Positions 11,660 through 23,500 of a stretch of 64,000 nt of DNA are shown in pieces. Position numbers and translations under genes: made by a program. Source of the DNA: Linepithema humile (lineage: Eukaryota; Arthropoda; Insecta; Hymenoptera; Formicidae); assembly GCF_040581485.1 (NCBI RefSeq), contig NC_090130.1, forward strand, positions 15,937,656 through 16,001,655, read 5' to 3'. Positions within the stretch are counted from its first letter, which is position 1; each line of letters begins with the position of its first letter. A model generated the notes under the pieces. That model saw only the letters and a program-made list of their open reading frames with translations, was not told the DNA's origin and made no database searches.

Positions 11660-12008
11660 TGTTTGATATTAATTCAAAGTTTACGTTTGATGTTGGTCGC
11701 GTAGCATTAAGCAAACTGTATGTAAAATTATTTTATATTGAGTCTATTGAGTTATTAATTTTATCTAACTATTTGTTAAGACTGCCATCTATTGCATCGC
11801 TATTAAATGTATTATCGCCGTCTTTTGTTTTTGGTGCTCGAGCAGAGGTCAGTCGAGTCTCAGTTTTCCTTATATATTAATCATATACTTCTTGTTCGTA
11901 TACATACGACACACGTGACACGAGTTAATAAAATTCAATAAAAAAAAAGGTAATAAGCGAACCAGTGCACATTGTATTTTCATTACACACACAAAACGGT
12001 AAGAAACA
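11660..12008 (+). repeat. 3' LTR of the BEL/Pao element
   Basis: 349 bp, beginning TGTTTGATATT and ending AAGAAACA, followed by the duplicated TGTTT. The purine-poor sequence AAGGCGGCCGGCA stands directly upstream. Confidence 0.93.
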
Positions 12009-12013
12009 TGTTT

Positions 12014-12385
12014 GATACCAAGTAATTGAAATTTATATCATTGCCTTGCTTTAGATCGTGTTTCATAAGGATATATATTAATTTATTTATGAGAACAGGC
12101 CACGAATGTGGATCGTTGTAACTTAGAAAAATTTCACTCAGGCTGCTCCTCAGACATATCATCGTCCTTTAAAATATTGGAGTTCAATTGTAAAACGGTA
12201 CTTTGTAAAGCAAGATTAGCAAGAAATTTTTCCTCTGGCGCAGGTTGTTCAACTTTAGGCGTTTTATCATCCTCTAAAATATTGGCATTCAATTGTAAAT
12301 CGGTACTTTGTGAAGCAAGACTAGCAGGAGATTTTTTCTCCGCAGGTCCTTCGTCTTCGGGCGTTTCTTTGAGCGTTTTACCCAT
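12014..12385 (-). pseudogene. hAT transposase, ZMYM1-like (N-terminal part)
   Basis: The minus frame opens with MGKTLKETPEDEGPAEKKSP, an acidic low-complexity leader. Then comes NDPHSWPVLINKL...YILMKHDLKQ, the D...WP segment that precedes the TTF-type domain in ZMYM1-like hAT proteins. It continues in frame into 5639-4640 across the BEL/Pao insertion. Confidence 0.75.
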
Positions 12386-12425
12386 TTAAAAAATTGCTGC
12401 ATTGATTTACATTCTTCTTCTAATC

Positions 12426-12561
12426 CAGAGCTCGGAATTAGTTGCACATTTCGGGTCAATTCCCGAGACGATGCCTGCCGTTCCCCCGCTACCGCCTGGG
12501 CGCTGCCGACTAAGCCGCCGATAGCTCTGGCTCAGGAGCATTTTATATTAGAAATAGGCTG
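12426..12561. mobile_element. Half of a hAT-type palindromic MITE
   Basis: CAGAGCTCGGAATTAGTTGC through GAAATAGGCTGG matches one arm of the complete copies at 13427-13860 and 15369-16208. It stops where the mariner 3' end begins, so the second arm is missing. This is probably a rearrangement or a one-sided deletion. Confidence 0.7.
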
Positions 12562-13424
12562 GATTATACCAATTCGAAGCGCAATTCATACAATTTTGCG
12601 ACTGTAATCGAAGAACTGTGAGCGGGTGCATTGTCATGATGAAAAAGCACTATTTTTTTGCTAAATGAGGACGTTTGACCTTAATAGCATTGTTCAATTG
12701 ATCCAATAATGCTGCATAATATTCTCCGTTGATGATTTTTCCTTTTTCTAAGTAGTCGATGAGCACAATACCATGAAAATCCCAGAAAACAGTTGCCATT
12801 ACTTTTCCGGCTGATTGAACTGTTTTCGCCTTTTTTGGAGCACTTCCACCCGCTTCTACCCATTGCTTCGACTGTTGCTTAGTTTCTGGCGTGTAATGAA
12901 TCCATGTTTCATCAACAGTGATAAAGCGCCGCAAAAAATCGGTTGGATTGCGTTTAAACATGTCTAAACACTCCTTAGAAACGTTTATTCGAATGCGTTT
13001 TACATCAACTGTTAGCAAACTCGGCATCCATCGCGCTGAAAGCTTTTTCATATGCAAATGCTCATGCAAGATGTTGTAAACGCGACCACTTGAGATGTTT
13101 GCAATGTTAGCAAGCTCACGCACTTTTGCTCGTCAATCATTCAACACGGCATTATGGATTTTTTCTATAATTTTGTCAATTGTAGCGGTTTTTGGGCGAC
13201 CTGAACATTCATCATTATTTATGGACGTACGGCCACATTTAAATTCAGTAGCCCTTTCTTAACAGTTGAAAACGATAATGAAGATTCTCCCAAAATTGAA
13301 TCTAGCTCGTTTTTTATTTCTGTTGGCGTTAAACCTTCTAAAACGAAGTATTTTATCACTGCGCGATATTCGACTTTATCCACTTTTAAAGAAAACCAAA
13401 AGTTGATTGCTTTACACCGCTTTA
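12562..13424 (-). pseudogene. mariner transposase, interrupted
   Basis: The minus strand encodes KVDKVEYRAVIKYFVLEGLT (N-terminal helix-turn-helix). After a frameshift near 13255 (about two bases lost after STVKK) and a TGA near 13135, it reads RELANIANISSGRVYNILHE and the catalytic core VDETWIHYTPETKQQSKQW, WDFHGIVLIDYL. After a frame slip in an A-run near 12655 it reads FHHDNAPAHSS. The three catalytic Asp positions of the mariner DD34D triad are still recognisable. The 3' end is cut at FELV by the half MITE. The 5' flank is split by the complete MITE at 13427-13860 and resumes at 13869. Confidence 0.88.
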
Positions 13425-13426
13425 CA

Positions 13427-13860
13427 GCGCTCGGAATTAGTTGCACATTTCGGACCGATTCCCGAGACGACGCCTTTTGTTTCCCCACTACCGCCCGGCC
13501 GCTGGCAGCCGAGCCGCCGATAGCTCTGGCGCAGGAGCATTTTATATAAGAAATAGGCTGGGTTGTTGAGGCACCTCTCAGAAAATAGTAATATTTTCTT
13601 TGCTACATAAATAATGTTTATTTTCATTAATAATTAAATATATATATATTATGTATTAATAAAAAGAAACATTATTTATGTAGTGAAGAAAATATTACGA
13701 TTTCCTGAAAGATGCCTAAACAATCCAGCCTATTTCTAATATAAAACGCTCCTGAGCCAAAGCTATCGGCGGCTCGGCCGCCAGCGGCCGGGCGGTAGTG
13801 GGGGAACAGGAGGCGCCGTCTCGGAAATCGGCCCGAAATGTGCAACTAATTTCGAGTGCT
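13427..13860. mobile_element. hAT-type palindromic MITE inserted in the mariner 5' flank
   Basis: About 434 bp with arms related by inversion: GCTCGGAATTAGTTGCACAT versus ATGTGCAACTAATTTCGAG, and TTTGCTACATAAATAATGTT versus AACATTATTTATGTAG. Flanked by the 8-bp duplication GCTTTACA (13419-13426 and 13861-13868). The terminal CA of the CAG end seen in other copies merges with the duplication here. Confidence 0.78.
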
Positions 13861-13868
13861 GCTTTACA

Positions 13869-14358
13869 CGACAAAAATAAAGAAACTAATGAACGCATCT
13901 GTCTGAAATTTTGACAGTAGCCCTCTGCAGGATAAAACTTGCAAAAAATTACAGCGGTTTGATACTTCTAACGTCATTTCTGTGTCAGACCGAGAACTTT
14001 TCGAATTTCCCTTGTATTGCACCTGTCTAGTTTCGGCACTGGCGGCCAGCATACTGGGTATTGAAAAATGAATTTTTGCCCAAGACCCCCCCCCTCCCCC
14101 CTCCCTCCTTGATACCAATTTTTCGGAAAAAGATTTGATTTTTTGATTGCTATATTTCTTCTTCTTTCAAAAACTATCGTGCGATTTATTTCTTCACGAG
14201 TTTTTAAAAGTTGCATTTGGAGTATACGCTCGTGCATCGCGAAAGGTGTAAAGGTAAAGACGTCATTAAAGACATACTCAATAAAGTCAAGAGTATCAAG
14301 TGTTATCGGTGCGAACTGTCGATTATTATTCGAAACGAGATTATTCGAAGATTGATAT
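13869..14358. other. mariner 5' flank remnant and unassigned sequence
   Basis: The first 60 bp continue the sequence upstream of the mariner transposase. The rest contains a C-rich run near 14090 (CCCCCCCCTCCCCCCTCCC) and no supported gene. Confidence 0.4.
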
Positions 14359-14360
14359 TA

Positions 14361-15286
14361 CCCATGTAGAAATTGTCGATAGCATTCCTGTAGTACTACT
14401 GGACCAATAAAGGCCCAACCATGATAGCCGATATTCGATATTGACAATTGGCCCAGTCTTGTCCCAGTCTTGTATTTATAAATGGCCCAATATTAGCCTG
14501 CTTGTTTCACCAGTACTCGGCATCCATATTGGGCCAATATTGACAAGAAGACAGGACCAATATTAAAACTGTAATTTTACCAAGCATCGTTTTTGCACTG
14601 GTAAAACAACAGGCACTACTGACGGGCCAATCTGTAAGTTACAGTTTTAATAGGTTCTGTTCAATGTTTCTTATTATATATCTGTATGTTTAGTATATAA
14701 AAAGTTATTTTTTATTTGATTAGTTATACTAGACTATACTTTAATTATACTATTACTAGATTTTAAAAAACAAATTTTATTTTTTGTTTTGTGCACAAGA
14801 ATATTACTCATATCGTTATTTTTTCTTGTTTTTATTTAGTCAATCGGTGAAATTAAAAATTATAATTTTATTTTTTGTTTGAAAAAATATCCGATTGATT
14901 TAAGTTGAAAAATTTGATGGCATTATAATTTTTTCGTTAATAAAATCAATTCTGACAATTTAAAAGCATTGTTAATTCTTTCTACTAACAATAAGTATCA
15001 TCGTACCAAGCTTAAATGCCAACTTCGGTCTGTTTTGATTTAAGAATATTTGGCCAGTATTGGCTAAGATTGTCCCGTCAATATCAAACTGCAACATTGT
15101 GCAAATACTTAAAAGCAATCGGGCCAATATCGAAAGTTAATATCGTACCAGGCTTAAGAGCTAGCGTTGGCCTTATCTGATCACTAAGCATATTCGTCCA
15201 GTATTGGCTACTAATATCATGCCGATATCGAGTCTCGTTTGCCGATATTGACCCAATACTGGGCTGTTTGTCAATTTCCACATGGG
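14361..15286. mobile_element. MITE with CCCATGTAGAAATTG ends, TA duplication
   Basis: The left end CCCATGTAGAAATTGTC and right end GTCAATTTCCACATGGG are inverted copies flanked by TA. Subterminal GGGCCAATATTG motifs recur on both sides (GGCCCAATATTAGCC, TTGGGCCAATATTGAC, GGGCCAATATCG, GTCCAGTATTGGC). 926 bp, no transposase seen. Confidence 0.72.
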
Positions 15287-15368
15287 TATTCAAAAAACGA
15301 GACAAACAAGACCGTCTTTGCTCGGCAATTAGCGACGTTGTGTGTAGTCCACGGATTAAAGAACAGAG

Positions 15369-16208
15369 CAGAGCTCGGAATTAGTTGCACATTTTGCGCC
15401 GATTCCTAAGACGACGCCTCTTGTTCCCCCACTACCGCCCGGCCGCTGGCGACTGAGCCGCCGATAGCTCTGGAGCTCTGGCTCAGGAGCATTTTATATT
15501 AGAAATAGGCTGGGTTGTTTAGGCATCTCTCAAAAAATCGTACAATTTTCTTTGCTACATAAATAATGTTTATTTTCATTAATAATTAAATATATATATT
15601 ATGTATTAATAAAAATAAACATTATTTATGTAGCGAAGAAAATATTACGATTTCCTGAGAGATACCTAAACAATCCAGCCTATTTCTAATATAAAACGCT
15701 CCTGAGCCAGAGCTATCGGCGGCTCGGTCGCTAATGACCGGGCGGTAGTGGGGGAACAGGAGACGTCGTCTCGGGAATCGACCCGAAATGTGCAACTAAT
15801 TCCCAAGATCTATAGAGAGAAGGTTACCTCATACGCAAAGAGGGACGAGCGGCAAGAGAGGCAATGATGATGTCATCTGCGAACAGAGCTATGACAGTTA
15901 CTGTTCGCCGATGAGATCATCATGCTCCCCCATTCTTTAATCGTCCCTCGCCTACAATCGGTTTTACTGAGGTAACCTTTTCTCTATAGATCTTGATCTC
16001 AGACAGCTACTGTTCGCAGATGAGATCATCATGCTCTCCCCTTCCTTCATCGCCCCTCGCCATCAATCTGTTTCTAGCTCCCCTCTTACTTCATCGCCTC
16101 TCGCCTCAAGTTGTTTCTAGCTCCCCCCTTCCTTCATCGTCCCTCGCCAACAACCGGTTTTACTGAGGTAACCTTCTCTCTATAGATCTTGACTAATTCC
16201 GAGCTCTG
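15369..16208. mobile_element. hAT-type palindromic MITE, split by a nested element
   Basis: It starts CAGAGCTCGGAATTAG at 15369, and its second arm ends ...CTAATTCC, then GAGCTCTG at 16201-16208, after the nested element. Flanks GAACAGAG and GAATAAAG agree at 6 of 8 positions, compatible with an aged 8-bp duplication. Excluding the insertion the element is about 443 bp, the same size as the copy at 13427. Confidence 0.75.
15804..16191. mobile_element. MITE with CAAGATCTATAGAGAG ends and 9-bp duplication
   Basis: The ends CAAGATCTATAGAGAGAAGG and CCTTCTCTCTATAGATCTTG are perfect inverted copies. They are flanked by the 9-bp duplication ACTAATTCC (15795-15803 and 16192-16200). The interior has further direct repeats (CTCGCC...CCTTCATCGC). 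A 9-bp duplication fits Mutator-like elements, but no transposase is visible, so the superfamily is open. Confidence 0.8.
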
Positions 16209-17892
16209 GAATAAAGGGACGGAGCACGTTCTAGCCGTGAAACACGTTCATGGCTTAGCGGGGGAGGGGGGAGGGGCGTCATATTCGTTTCTCAGTTACA
16301 CACATAGAACTCATACTTGTGTATATGTGAGAAATGAAAGAGTCAACATAATAAAAGTTAAAATAGAAAGAATTTATGTCTTCATGTAATTCAATATTTT
16401 TCAGTCACAATTTTCTTTTATTTACATCTCTTTTGGTAATATGAAATATTTATACATATCATAATTTTAATCTCATTTCCTTTATATTTAACCTTTTTGA
16501 GTTAAGCTATCAACAAAGACAGCATTTTTTTTCATATATAACAACAATAAAGTTATATATTAAATAATAAGATTAATATAATTTTTTACCTATGTAGATT
16601 AATTTTTACATTTTGCTCTAATGCTTTTTGAAATTTACTTTGTTTTTCAGTATTATAATTTGTAATAGAGCATCCTGGCACTATACACTTAACCATTTTA
16701 ATAAAAAAAATTAATTTTCTTATAATTCTCTCTTATGCACCTAACTTCTTCTCGTCTTCTGATACCACTGGACACTACCACACAAATGTAGGAATGTCAC
16801 AGACTGGTGTCTCTGTGTAAGAGAATAGAAACTAATATGGCGAAAAGCAATTCCCCCCACATGCTTGAGTTATCGCTTGAGTTACTCCTAAACTAGGATT
16901 TTAAACTCGGTCTCTCTATTCCTTAATCCGTAGTGTGGTCTAAAATTCGCTCAGTATTTTTTGGCGTCAATCGTTATAACTTTGAGACACATTATTTCGT
17001 TTATCTGTGCATTCTTCAACGATTAACTGTCATCTGAGTTCTCAATCTGATTTCAACGAAGACAATAAATCGGATTTGTTAATCTAAAAGTAAATGATTA
17101 TTCGATTGTGTGATCCACGCTCTTTCCTTTCGCACTTGCTCCATCTTTCTCGCTCTCTCTCATTCGCTCTTCTTGCTCACTCTCGTTACAGTCAGTTTCG
17201 CTCCGTAGACGACAGCAATCTTTTTCTCCCCTTCTCGCTATTCCTCGTCGCTCTTTGTCACACTGTTTCGTTTTCTGTGAGATCTCCTACGCTGTCTCTG
17301 AGCGATACCAGAGCTATTCTTTTTTATTTGCAGTGAATATTCAAACTTGCTTGCGAACAATAATAATAATAATTAAATTTAAATGTATACTTTTAGATAT
17401 ATTATATGAAGGCAACCAATACTTTTAGACGAACAGTAATATACCAAATAAAAATCGTTGGAAAGCAACACTATATGAAAAGCTGCCGTTACTGATCTTC
17501 AATATTTTATTGAAAAATCAGAGAAGAGGGAAATTTCTTTAATCTTAAAAATCTTTATTATAGACTTTATTATTATAGACGAAATATTATTAAAGACTGC
17601 TGTAACTATAGAAATATTTACATAATAACACATAATAATAATTACATAATTATCAAGCAAATATTGAATAAAACAAAATTATCGATCGTTTACTAAACAC
17701 TTTGTTCTGCTAAATGCAGCTAATATTAGTACCCTAATTTATTTCCGACTACTCCATAACTATGATAGATTGCCTATGGGTAGTAATCTTTAAATACCAT
17801 ATAACATAATAATGTGTTTAATAAATTTGCAATTATCTTATTTTCTCATTATATCTCATATCAGTATCTGTTATATTTGTTTTTTCAATATA
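16209..17892. other. No recognisable gene
   Basis: AT-rich sequence with a G-rich patch at 16260-16275 and a pyrimidine-rich stretch at about 17100-17300. The short open frames here show no family resemblance. Presumed intron or intergenic DNA. Confidence 0.4.
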
Positions 17893-18190
17893 CAGGGTGT
17901 TCCTATTTTATTTTAAACAGTCAGATATCTGGAAATTACGGGATTTTAGAAAAAAATGTTTCATACAAAAGTTTTGACTTTGAGAGGAACATAAGATGGT
18001 GTCATTGGTTTGTCCTTGGAAAGTCGTTTGAAGATCACGTAAAGGTCACCTTCAAATGGAGGTTTTTAAATGAAAGCCCCCATTATTCATTGCATATTCT
18101 TGTACTCGCTTTTCAAAACACTATGATAAAGTATTTTTTTATTAAGTATTTTTCGAGTTATGAAGCATGAAATTTACAATACTGCTGGCA
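17893..18190. mobile_element. One arm of a TA-flanked palindromic element
   Basis: It starts CAGGGTGTTCCTATTTTATT after TA. Its interior (TTTTCAAAACACTATGATAA, TTTTCGAGTTATGAAGC) matches the elements at 47262-48140 and 63519-64000. The matching right end was not found. Confidence 0.55.
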
Positions 18191-18235
18191 TTAACATTAC
18201 CTAAAGTGTACTGCATGGAGGTCACATGGTCGGAT

Positions 18236-18593
18236 TTATATCTTTGTTTTGTGCGCGCGCGCGCGCGCGTGTGTATGTGTGTGTGTGTGTGTGTGTGTCA
18301 CAGCAAAGATAAGAACCCCGTGGTTTGTCACTTCCGCGGTATTTAATGACTCCAAATCTTCTCTGCTATGACTTATGACAAGCCCTAGTTCAAATCTGGA
18401 ATGGCATTTCGCAGGAAGAAATTAGGACCTGCATTAACACAAGGAAACGGCTGCAAGCAATAATCGAGCAACGCGGAGGCAACATGCGTTACTGAAATTT
18501 ACAGACTCACATAGTAGAGAGGGTTTGGAGTCATTAAATACCGCGGAAGTGACAAACCACGGGGTTCTTATCTCTGCTGTGACATGTACATGT

Positions 18594-18625
<32 letters not shown>

Positions 18626-18642
18626 GCGCGCGCGCGCGATGT
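18236..18642. repeat. Inverted repeat carrying GC/GT microsatellites
   Basis: The left arm has (GC)n-(GT)n followed by CAAAGATAAGAACCCCGTGG and GGAGTC-type sequence to about 18360. The right arm is the inverted copy, ending (CA)n-(CG)n at about 18638. The spacer is about 160 bp. Alternating purine-pyrimidine runs at both tips could adopt Z-DNA; the repeat itself is plainly visible. Confidence 0.7.
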
Positions 18643-18990
18643 ACAAATTCCGGCCAGCAACCTCGCCGTGGTGCACATCCGGTAACGGTAATGCCGGTGA
18701 TACATGTCAAAAATGCAAGGCTTACTTTAAAATATTATAACTTTGCGAAAAAAAAAACGCAGCAATCTGCTGTTTTTTATTAAATTAAAGGGGAAATTTC
18801 CAGCTTTATGCCCCTGCAAACGGCATCCCCTCAAAAAAATTCTAGCAAGTCCGTGCATTCTGTCAAACTTTGCAATTTTCAATATGATAATCATGCCCTC
18901 AGATTTAAGGGATTACAGTCGTTGGGATGCAACTTAAAATCGCGTAATAGTATCTTAAAGTAGAAATTTCAAGCTTTTATTTTAAAAAAA

Positions 18991-19084
18991 TCAGGATCCT
19001 ACAATGATTTTTCGCGGAGTTATCATCCGTCAAAGTTAATTAATTTTTGCCCAAAATTTTTCAATACCATAATTTTTTTGAGCA

Positions 19085-19119
<35 letters not shown>

Positions 19120-19241
19120 TATATACCATAAAATATAATATATATTGCTCAAAAAAATTATGGCATTGAAAAATTTTGGGCAAAAATTGGTCAACTTTGA
19201 CGGATGATAACTCAGCAAAAAATTATATTGTAGGATCCTGA
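18991..19241. repeat. Palindrome with (TA)n centre
   Basis: The arms begin TCAGGATCCTACAATGATTT and end TATTGTAGGATCCTGA. GCCCAAAATTTTTCAATACC is mirrored by GCATTGAAAAATTTTGGGC. The centre is a (TA)n run near 19087-19112. Confidence 0.75.
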
Positions 19242-19299
19242 TATATGTATATATATATTTTTTATATACATATATATATCATATAAAAAATAATATTGC

Positions 19300-19790
19300 G
19301 CAACACAAGCGCGGCATAAACGATACGTCGTGCAGCGCGACGTATATATTGCGATATTTCTGAACGGCTTATTTCTGAAAGATGCGATTTCAAAACATAA
19401 TAAAATCATATATAATTGAATTCAGCGTAAAAAATTTTACAACTTCTGTTATTACAAAAATTTTGAAATTTGTAAAAGTAATAACAAGGGGTGGGGGTTA
19501 ATTAAAAAATATTACATTTTTTTAAAATCCAGCTATGCGGTTATAAAGCCCATAAAAGACCATAAAACTTTTTTTATTCGAAATATTTTTTATATTTCTT
19601 ACAATTTTGATGATATTCGATCAAAACCGAATATACCGTTTTTGCTTGTAAGGATTGTTTCAACCCTTAAATGAGCGAGAAAGCACATAAAAAATATGTG
19701 TCTCTTATGTTGAGCTACTCTACAACATATTCAAAGCTTGTAAAAATCGGAGAGATTCACTTCCGTCACTTTCTGTAAGTGCAATAAATA
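19300..19790. repeat. Dispersed repeat related to the 57985-60495 palindrome arm
   Basis: ACGATACGTCGTGCAGCGCG, GAAAGATGCGATTTC and AATAACAAGGGGTG recur in the same order at about 59705-60130 (and inverted at about 58650-59060). A diverged single arm of that family. Confidence 0.6.
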
Positions 19791-20434
19791 GCATACTATC
19801 AACCACAGTGTCGTGATCGAAGCCCCTCGACCTAGAATCCAACAATCCTTTGAGCAACCTCTAACCGAACGAAATTACGCACGGCGAGGCCCCACACCAC
19901 TACTCTTTTAATTATTCCGACCGCTTACCAAATACCTAAACAAGCCTTACGGATCAATAATATTCCTATATACTCATATATTTAAATTTTTACTGTATGT
20001 ATATATTTGTAAAATTATTAACACTTGTTAATAAAATAATATAAATTTTTTCACATATAAATAATTTATTTTATTTATTGTTTTCATTGATATTTTAATA
20101 ACAAAATATTAAAAGCGTAACGTTTTTATACCTAATTTTCAGCACTATATTGAGTTGCAAAAAGAAAATAACAAATAGCAATAATTTGTTACTTATAAAA
20201 TAATAGCAATGGTGACACAAATTACTTTTTAGAATCAGTAACGAATAATACGATAAAAGTTAGAAAGAAACGGTAACTGTAACGAGCTATTTTTATGAAG
20301 TAACTTTCGTAATACTGTATATTACTACTAACATTCAGTTTTCAAATAACACGCGCGCACATGTGTATGTGTGTGGTGTATGCATCATTAATACTTAAAG
20401 GGGTTAAGCCGTGCAATAACAATGCAAAATTTAC
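19791..20434. other. Intron sequence, nothing recognised
   Basis: AT-rich intron downstream of the last visible alpha-2/delta exon. Contains a short GTGTGT run at about 20362. No further exon was found here. Confidence 0.5.
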
Positions 20435-20576
20435 CGTTTACGATAGCCAGCTTGATTTCCTGCTCAGCGCGCAATTCAAACAAGCCATAACCCTCCGGTA
20501 GAGCCAGGCCTAAAGAAAATGGAGTACCATCAATCGGCTTGTAAAAGTAGTTGTGCCTTCTAATTGTGACTCGTTT
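20435..20576 (-). CDS. alpha-2/delta exon (GTPFSLGLALPEGYG); last exon in window
   Basis: This 142-bp exon follows a TTTACAG acceptor and ends AAC-G before GTAAAT. It encodes 47 residues, including HNYFYKPIDGTPFSLGLALP. The GTPFSLG.AL motif is diagnostic of the family. One base of a split codon remains, so at least one more exon follows. I saw no matching exon between 20434 and position 1. Confidence 0.92.
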
Positions 20577-23500
20577 CTGTAAATCAACAAATATTATGTG
20601 ATAAGAAATTGTACTTCTACAATATATTAATATTATGAAATAACTGTAATTATACTAATATACAGAGCTCTAATCGATTGATATAAAAAAATACAAAAGT
20701 TATTTTTAAAAGATTCCACTGTGCTCTGTAAATATGTTAGTGTACTTTGCAAAATTACATATGTAAAAACCACCACCAATTAATAGATATTAATCTAATC
20801 AATTTCCTTTATCATTCTATGTATAAAGATATTAAAATAAAATAATTGAAAAGTAAATAGTCCAAGAAAAGTAAAAGAACTTTTTTAATTTCCACATCAA
20901 TCAAAAATATGTTTATTTATTTATTTTTTTATTTATTTTTATTTTATTTATTTTTTTTTTCTCCTGACATTTTAGGAGATATTTAATATTTTATATCAAA
21001 ATATCATAACATAATACAAAATATCTTAGGAAATTCTTAATAAAAAACTTTATGCATACTGTTTTAAAAACATCTCAATAATAGCTACAAAATATGCAAT
21101 AAAAAAATGGGGTTTCTTATTTAACAAATTTTTACAGCAGATTGACATCATCTCGACACGCTTACTCGAGCTCAAATAAAAATAATCATTTTTTTATCCC
21201 TTGAAAAACATATCCTTCAAAAATATGTTGCTTCCAAAAAACATGTCTAATGGTTAAATTAAATAAATTTTAAAATGAATCATAAATGTCTATAATAATT
21301 TCTTACCATATCATCGTAATGCATTTTGATTGTAAAGTCCGTTTCTCCTTCCTTTTGATCGATCATGTCGCGCCTTAGCTAAAGAAAATAATATCATATT
21401 GGTATGTATTACTCTGTAGTCATAATAATATTAATAATAATAATAACAACAATAATAAGAAGAAAATACATTAAAACAAAGCTTACATCAAGCAAAAGCG
21501 AATTATTTGGAGGGATTGAAGGGCCATCGTATTCTGCAAGTTCAACTTCCGATAGATCTACACTTATATATGAAGGTTTCAGCGTTTCTTCATACTAGAA
21601 AAGAAATACAATACATACATACATTTTTTTCAAAATTCTCAAATGTTTCACTAAAACGTAACATGTTAGTTTGAATATCTTGTACACGGAGAAAATTTTA
21701 TATCCAAAATTACTATTGCAGTACGCGCAGACCATGAAAAAATTATAAAAATTTTTACTACATTTTTTGCATAATGGTCATAGTACATATATAGACTTAT
21801 AATTCCTCTTATGATCCGCCGCTATTGTCGTATTATAGTAATTTTTGATAAGGCTTTATACGGCCCTCGCGATATTGCCTTGAAATTTTCTTACATACAA
21901 TATAGGGCATACTGATTGTGAGTATAAATATGAAGCAGCAACTTACGGAAATATCTAAACGTTTACAGAAAAAAAAAACAAAAAAAAACAATTTTTTCGG
22001 TACAATACAGCATTTATCGATTAAAATCGACAATATATATAATATATTATTACGATCACGGTTCATTGCCGAACGATCTCAAAGGCACGCAACGCAATTA
22101 GCACTCATGGAACACGAAATTAATAAGAACACTTCCCTTATAGCATGAAATATTACAGCAACATTGCAGCAATATTTTTATATTGCGCAATATTGCTGCA
22201 ATATTGTTAATTTAATATTCTGTAGAAATTGTTGCTAAATATTAGTGCAACATTATAATTCAAAGATGTATATTAAAATATTTTGAAATATTGCAGATAT
22301 ATTTCTTTCATGATATAATATATCTTTATAACAAAATTAATAATATGAGTTTAATATTAGCTCTAAGTAAAATTATTTAAGTAACTTAATGAAATTTATT
22401 GTTTATAATCAAGAATATTAAAATAATTGAAAAACAATATTTATAATTAATATTTTAATTGATTCATATCACAAAACTGATTTTATATATAAAATAAAAG
22501 CACATACAATATAATAAGAACAAAACAATATTTGTTTGGGTTTACAAATGTATACAGTTGGATTACAAAACGTCAATAAGAACTACCGAACAAGAAGTTT
22601 ATACATCAATTATTTCAATTTTTATTATGCCGTAGTGGTATAACGATGAAATCAATTTTCGTTTTTTTAATTATCCACATTTTACACATTATGTGTTTTA
22701 TAGATTAATAAAATAATGTTATCATCAGTTACTATGAAGATGGATAATATGGCTGAAAAACATGGCTTTTCATAAATACTATTAGTAATGTTACACTTTG
22801 TTCTATAATATAGTTATTATTTCGTGTTTTTACTATATTCAAAACTCTTACAATTGTCTTATTATCTAACATGAGAATATTATTATTTATATTATTACAG
22901 TTAAAATAATATGCGTCATTTTGCAATATTTTAAATTGTATCATTGTTTCATGTGAAAATTCAGATAACAGAGGTAATGCAGTGGTGTTGATATTTTAAC
23001 TGACACGTAGGAACTATGAATTGCTCTTGAGACATAGACTGCTGTTTACTATATCGTTGTGCTAGTTGCTGCAAAGGTTTTTCAGGTTTTCTAATAAAAC
23101 AATTTAACACATATAAAGGAATGGCTCAAATGATAACAATCAATTAATATAATAGAAAGGCATAGAGAGCCGTCGCGGGATGTTAGTGCGAAATTATAAT
23201 TTTTCTTAAAGAAATTAATTTGTTAGTCTACGTGAGACAGTTAAATTTGTACACCGATCTCTGGTTCGAGATACTTAAAGTGTACGAAAATTTTAGTACA
23301 TTGTTCTCACATATGGAGAATCAGTATTGAAACCGTGTGAGCTTCGGCGGACGCGGAGTAGCTCGCCGGAATCCAGGTTCGGTCGGTTGGGGGTATGTCA
23401 AATAAACCAAATGCTCGTTTATAACAAAATAATGAAACAGCGTTTATTGAGAAAGATGTTGATACGATTTGTTTCGAATGATCTGCTTCAATGCTCGTGT

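Larger units (their letters stand above)
5640..12008 (+). mobile_element. BEL/Pao LTR retrotransposon, full length but broken
   Basis: A 6369-bp element with 349-bp LTRs starting TGTTTGATATT and ending AAGAAACA, flanked by a perfect TGTTT duplication. The order inside is leader, gag with zinc knuckles, protease, reverse transcriptase, RNase H and integrase, the gene order of BEL/Pao. By eye the LTRs differ at 5 substitutions and 2 one-base indels, so the insertion is fairly young. Nevertheless gag, the protease/RT junction, the RT/integrase junction and integrase all carry frameshifts or stops, so it is not autonomous. It sits inside, and antisense to, the ZMYM1-type hAT pseudogene. Confidence 0.93.

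Noticed and set aside
13464..13500. The GC-rich MITE arms as a CpG-type promoter
   Set aside because: The same GC-rich sequence occurs in each copy of the MITE family at unrelated positions.
16189..16389. 66-residue frame overlapping the end of the nested MITE
   Set aside because: It starts within the target duplication and MITE end; no recognisable domain.
17094..17336. 80-residue serine/leucine-rich frame
   Set aside because: A pyrimidine-rich tract explains the composition. No splice-compatible context and no family resemblance.
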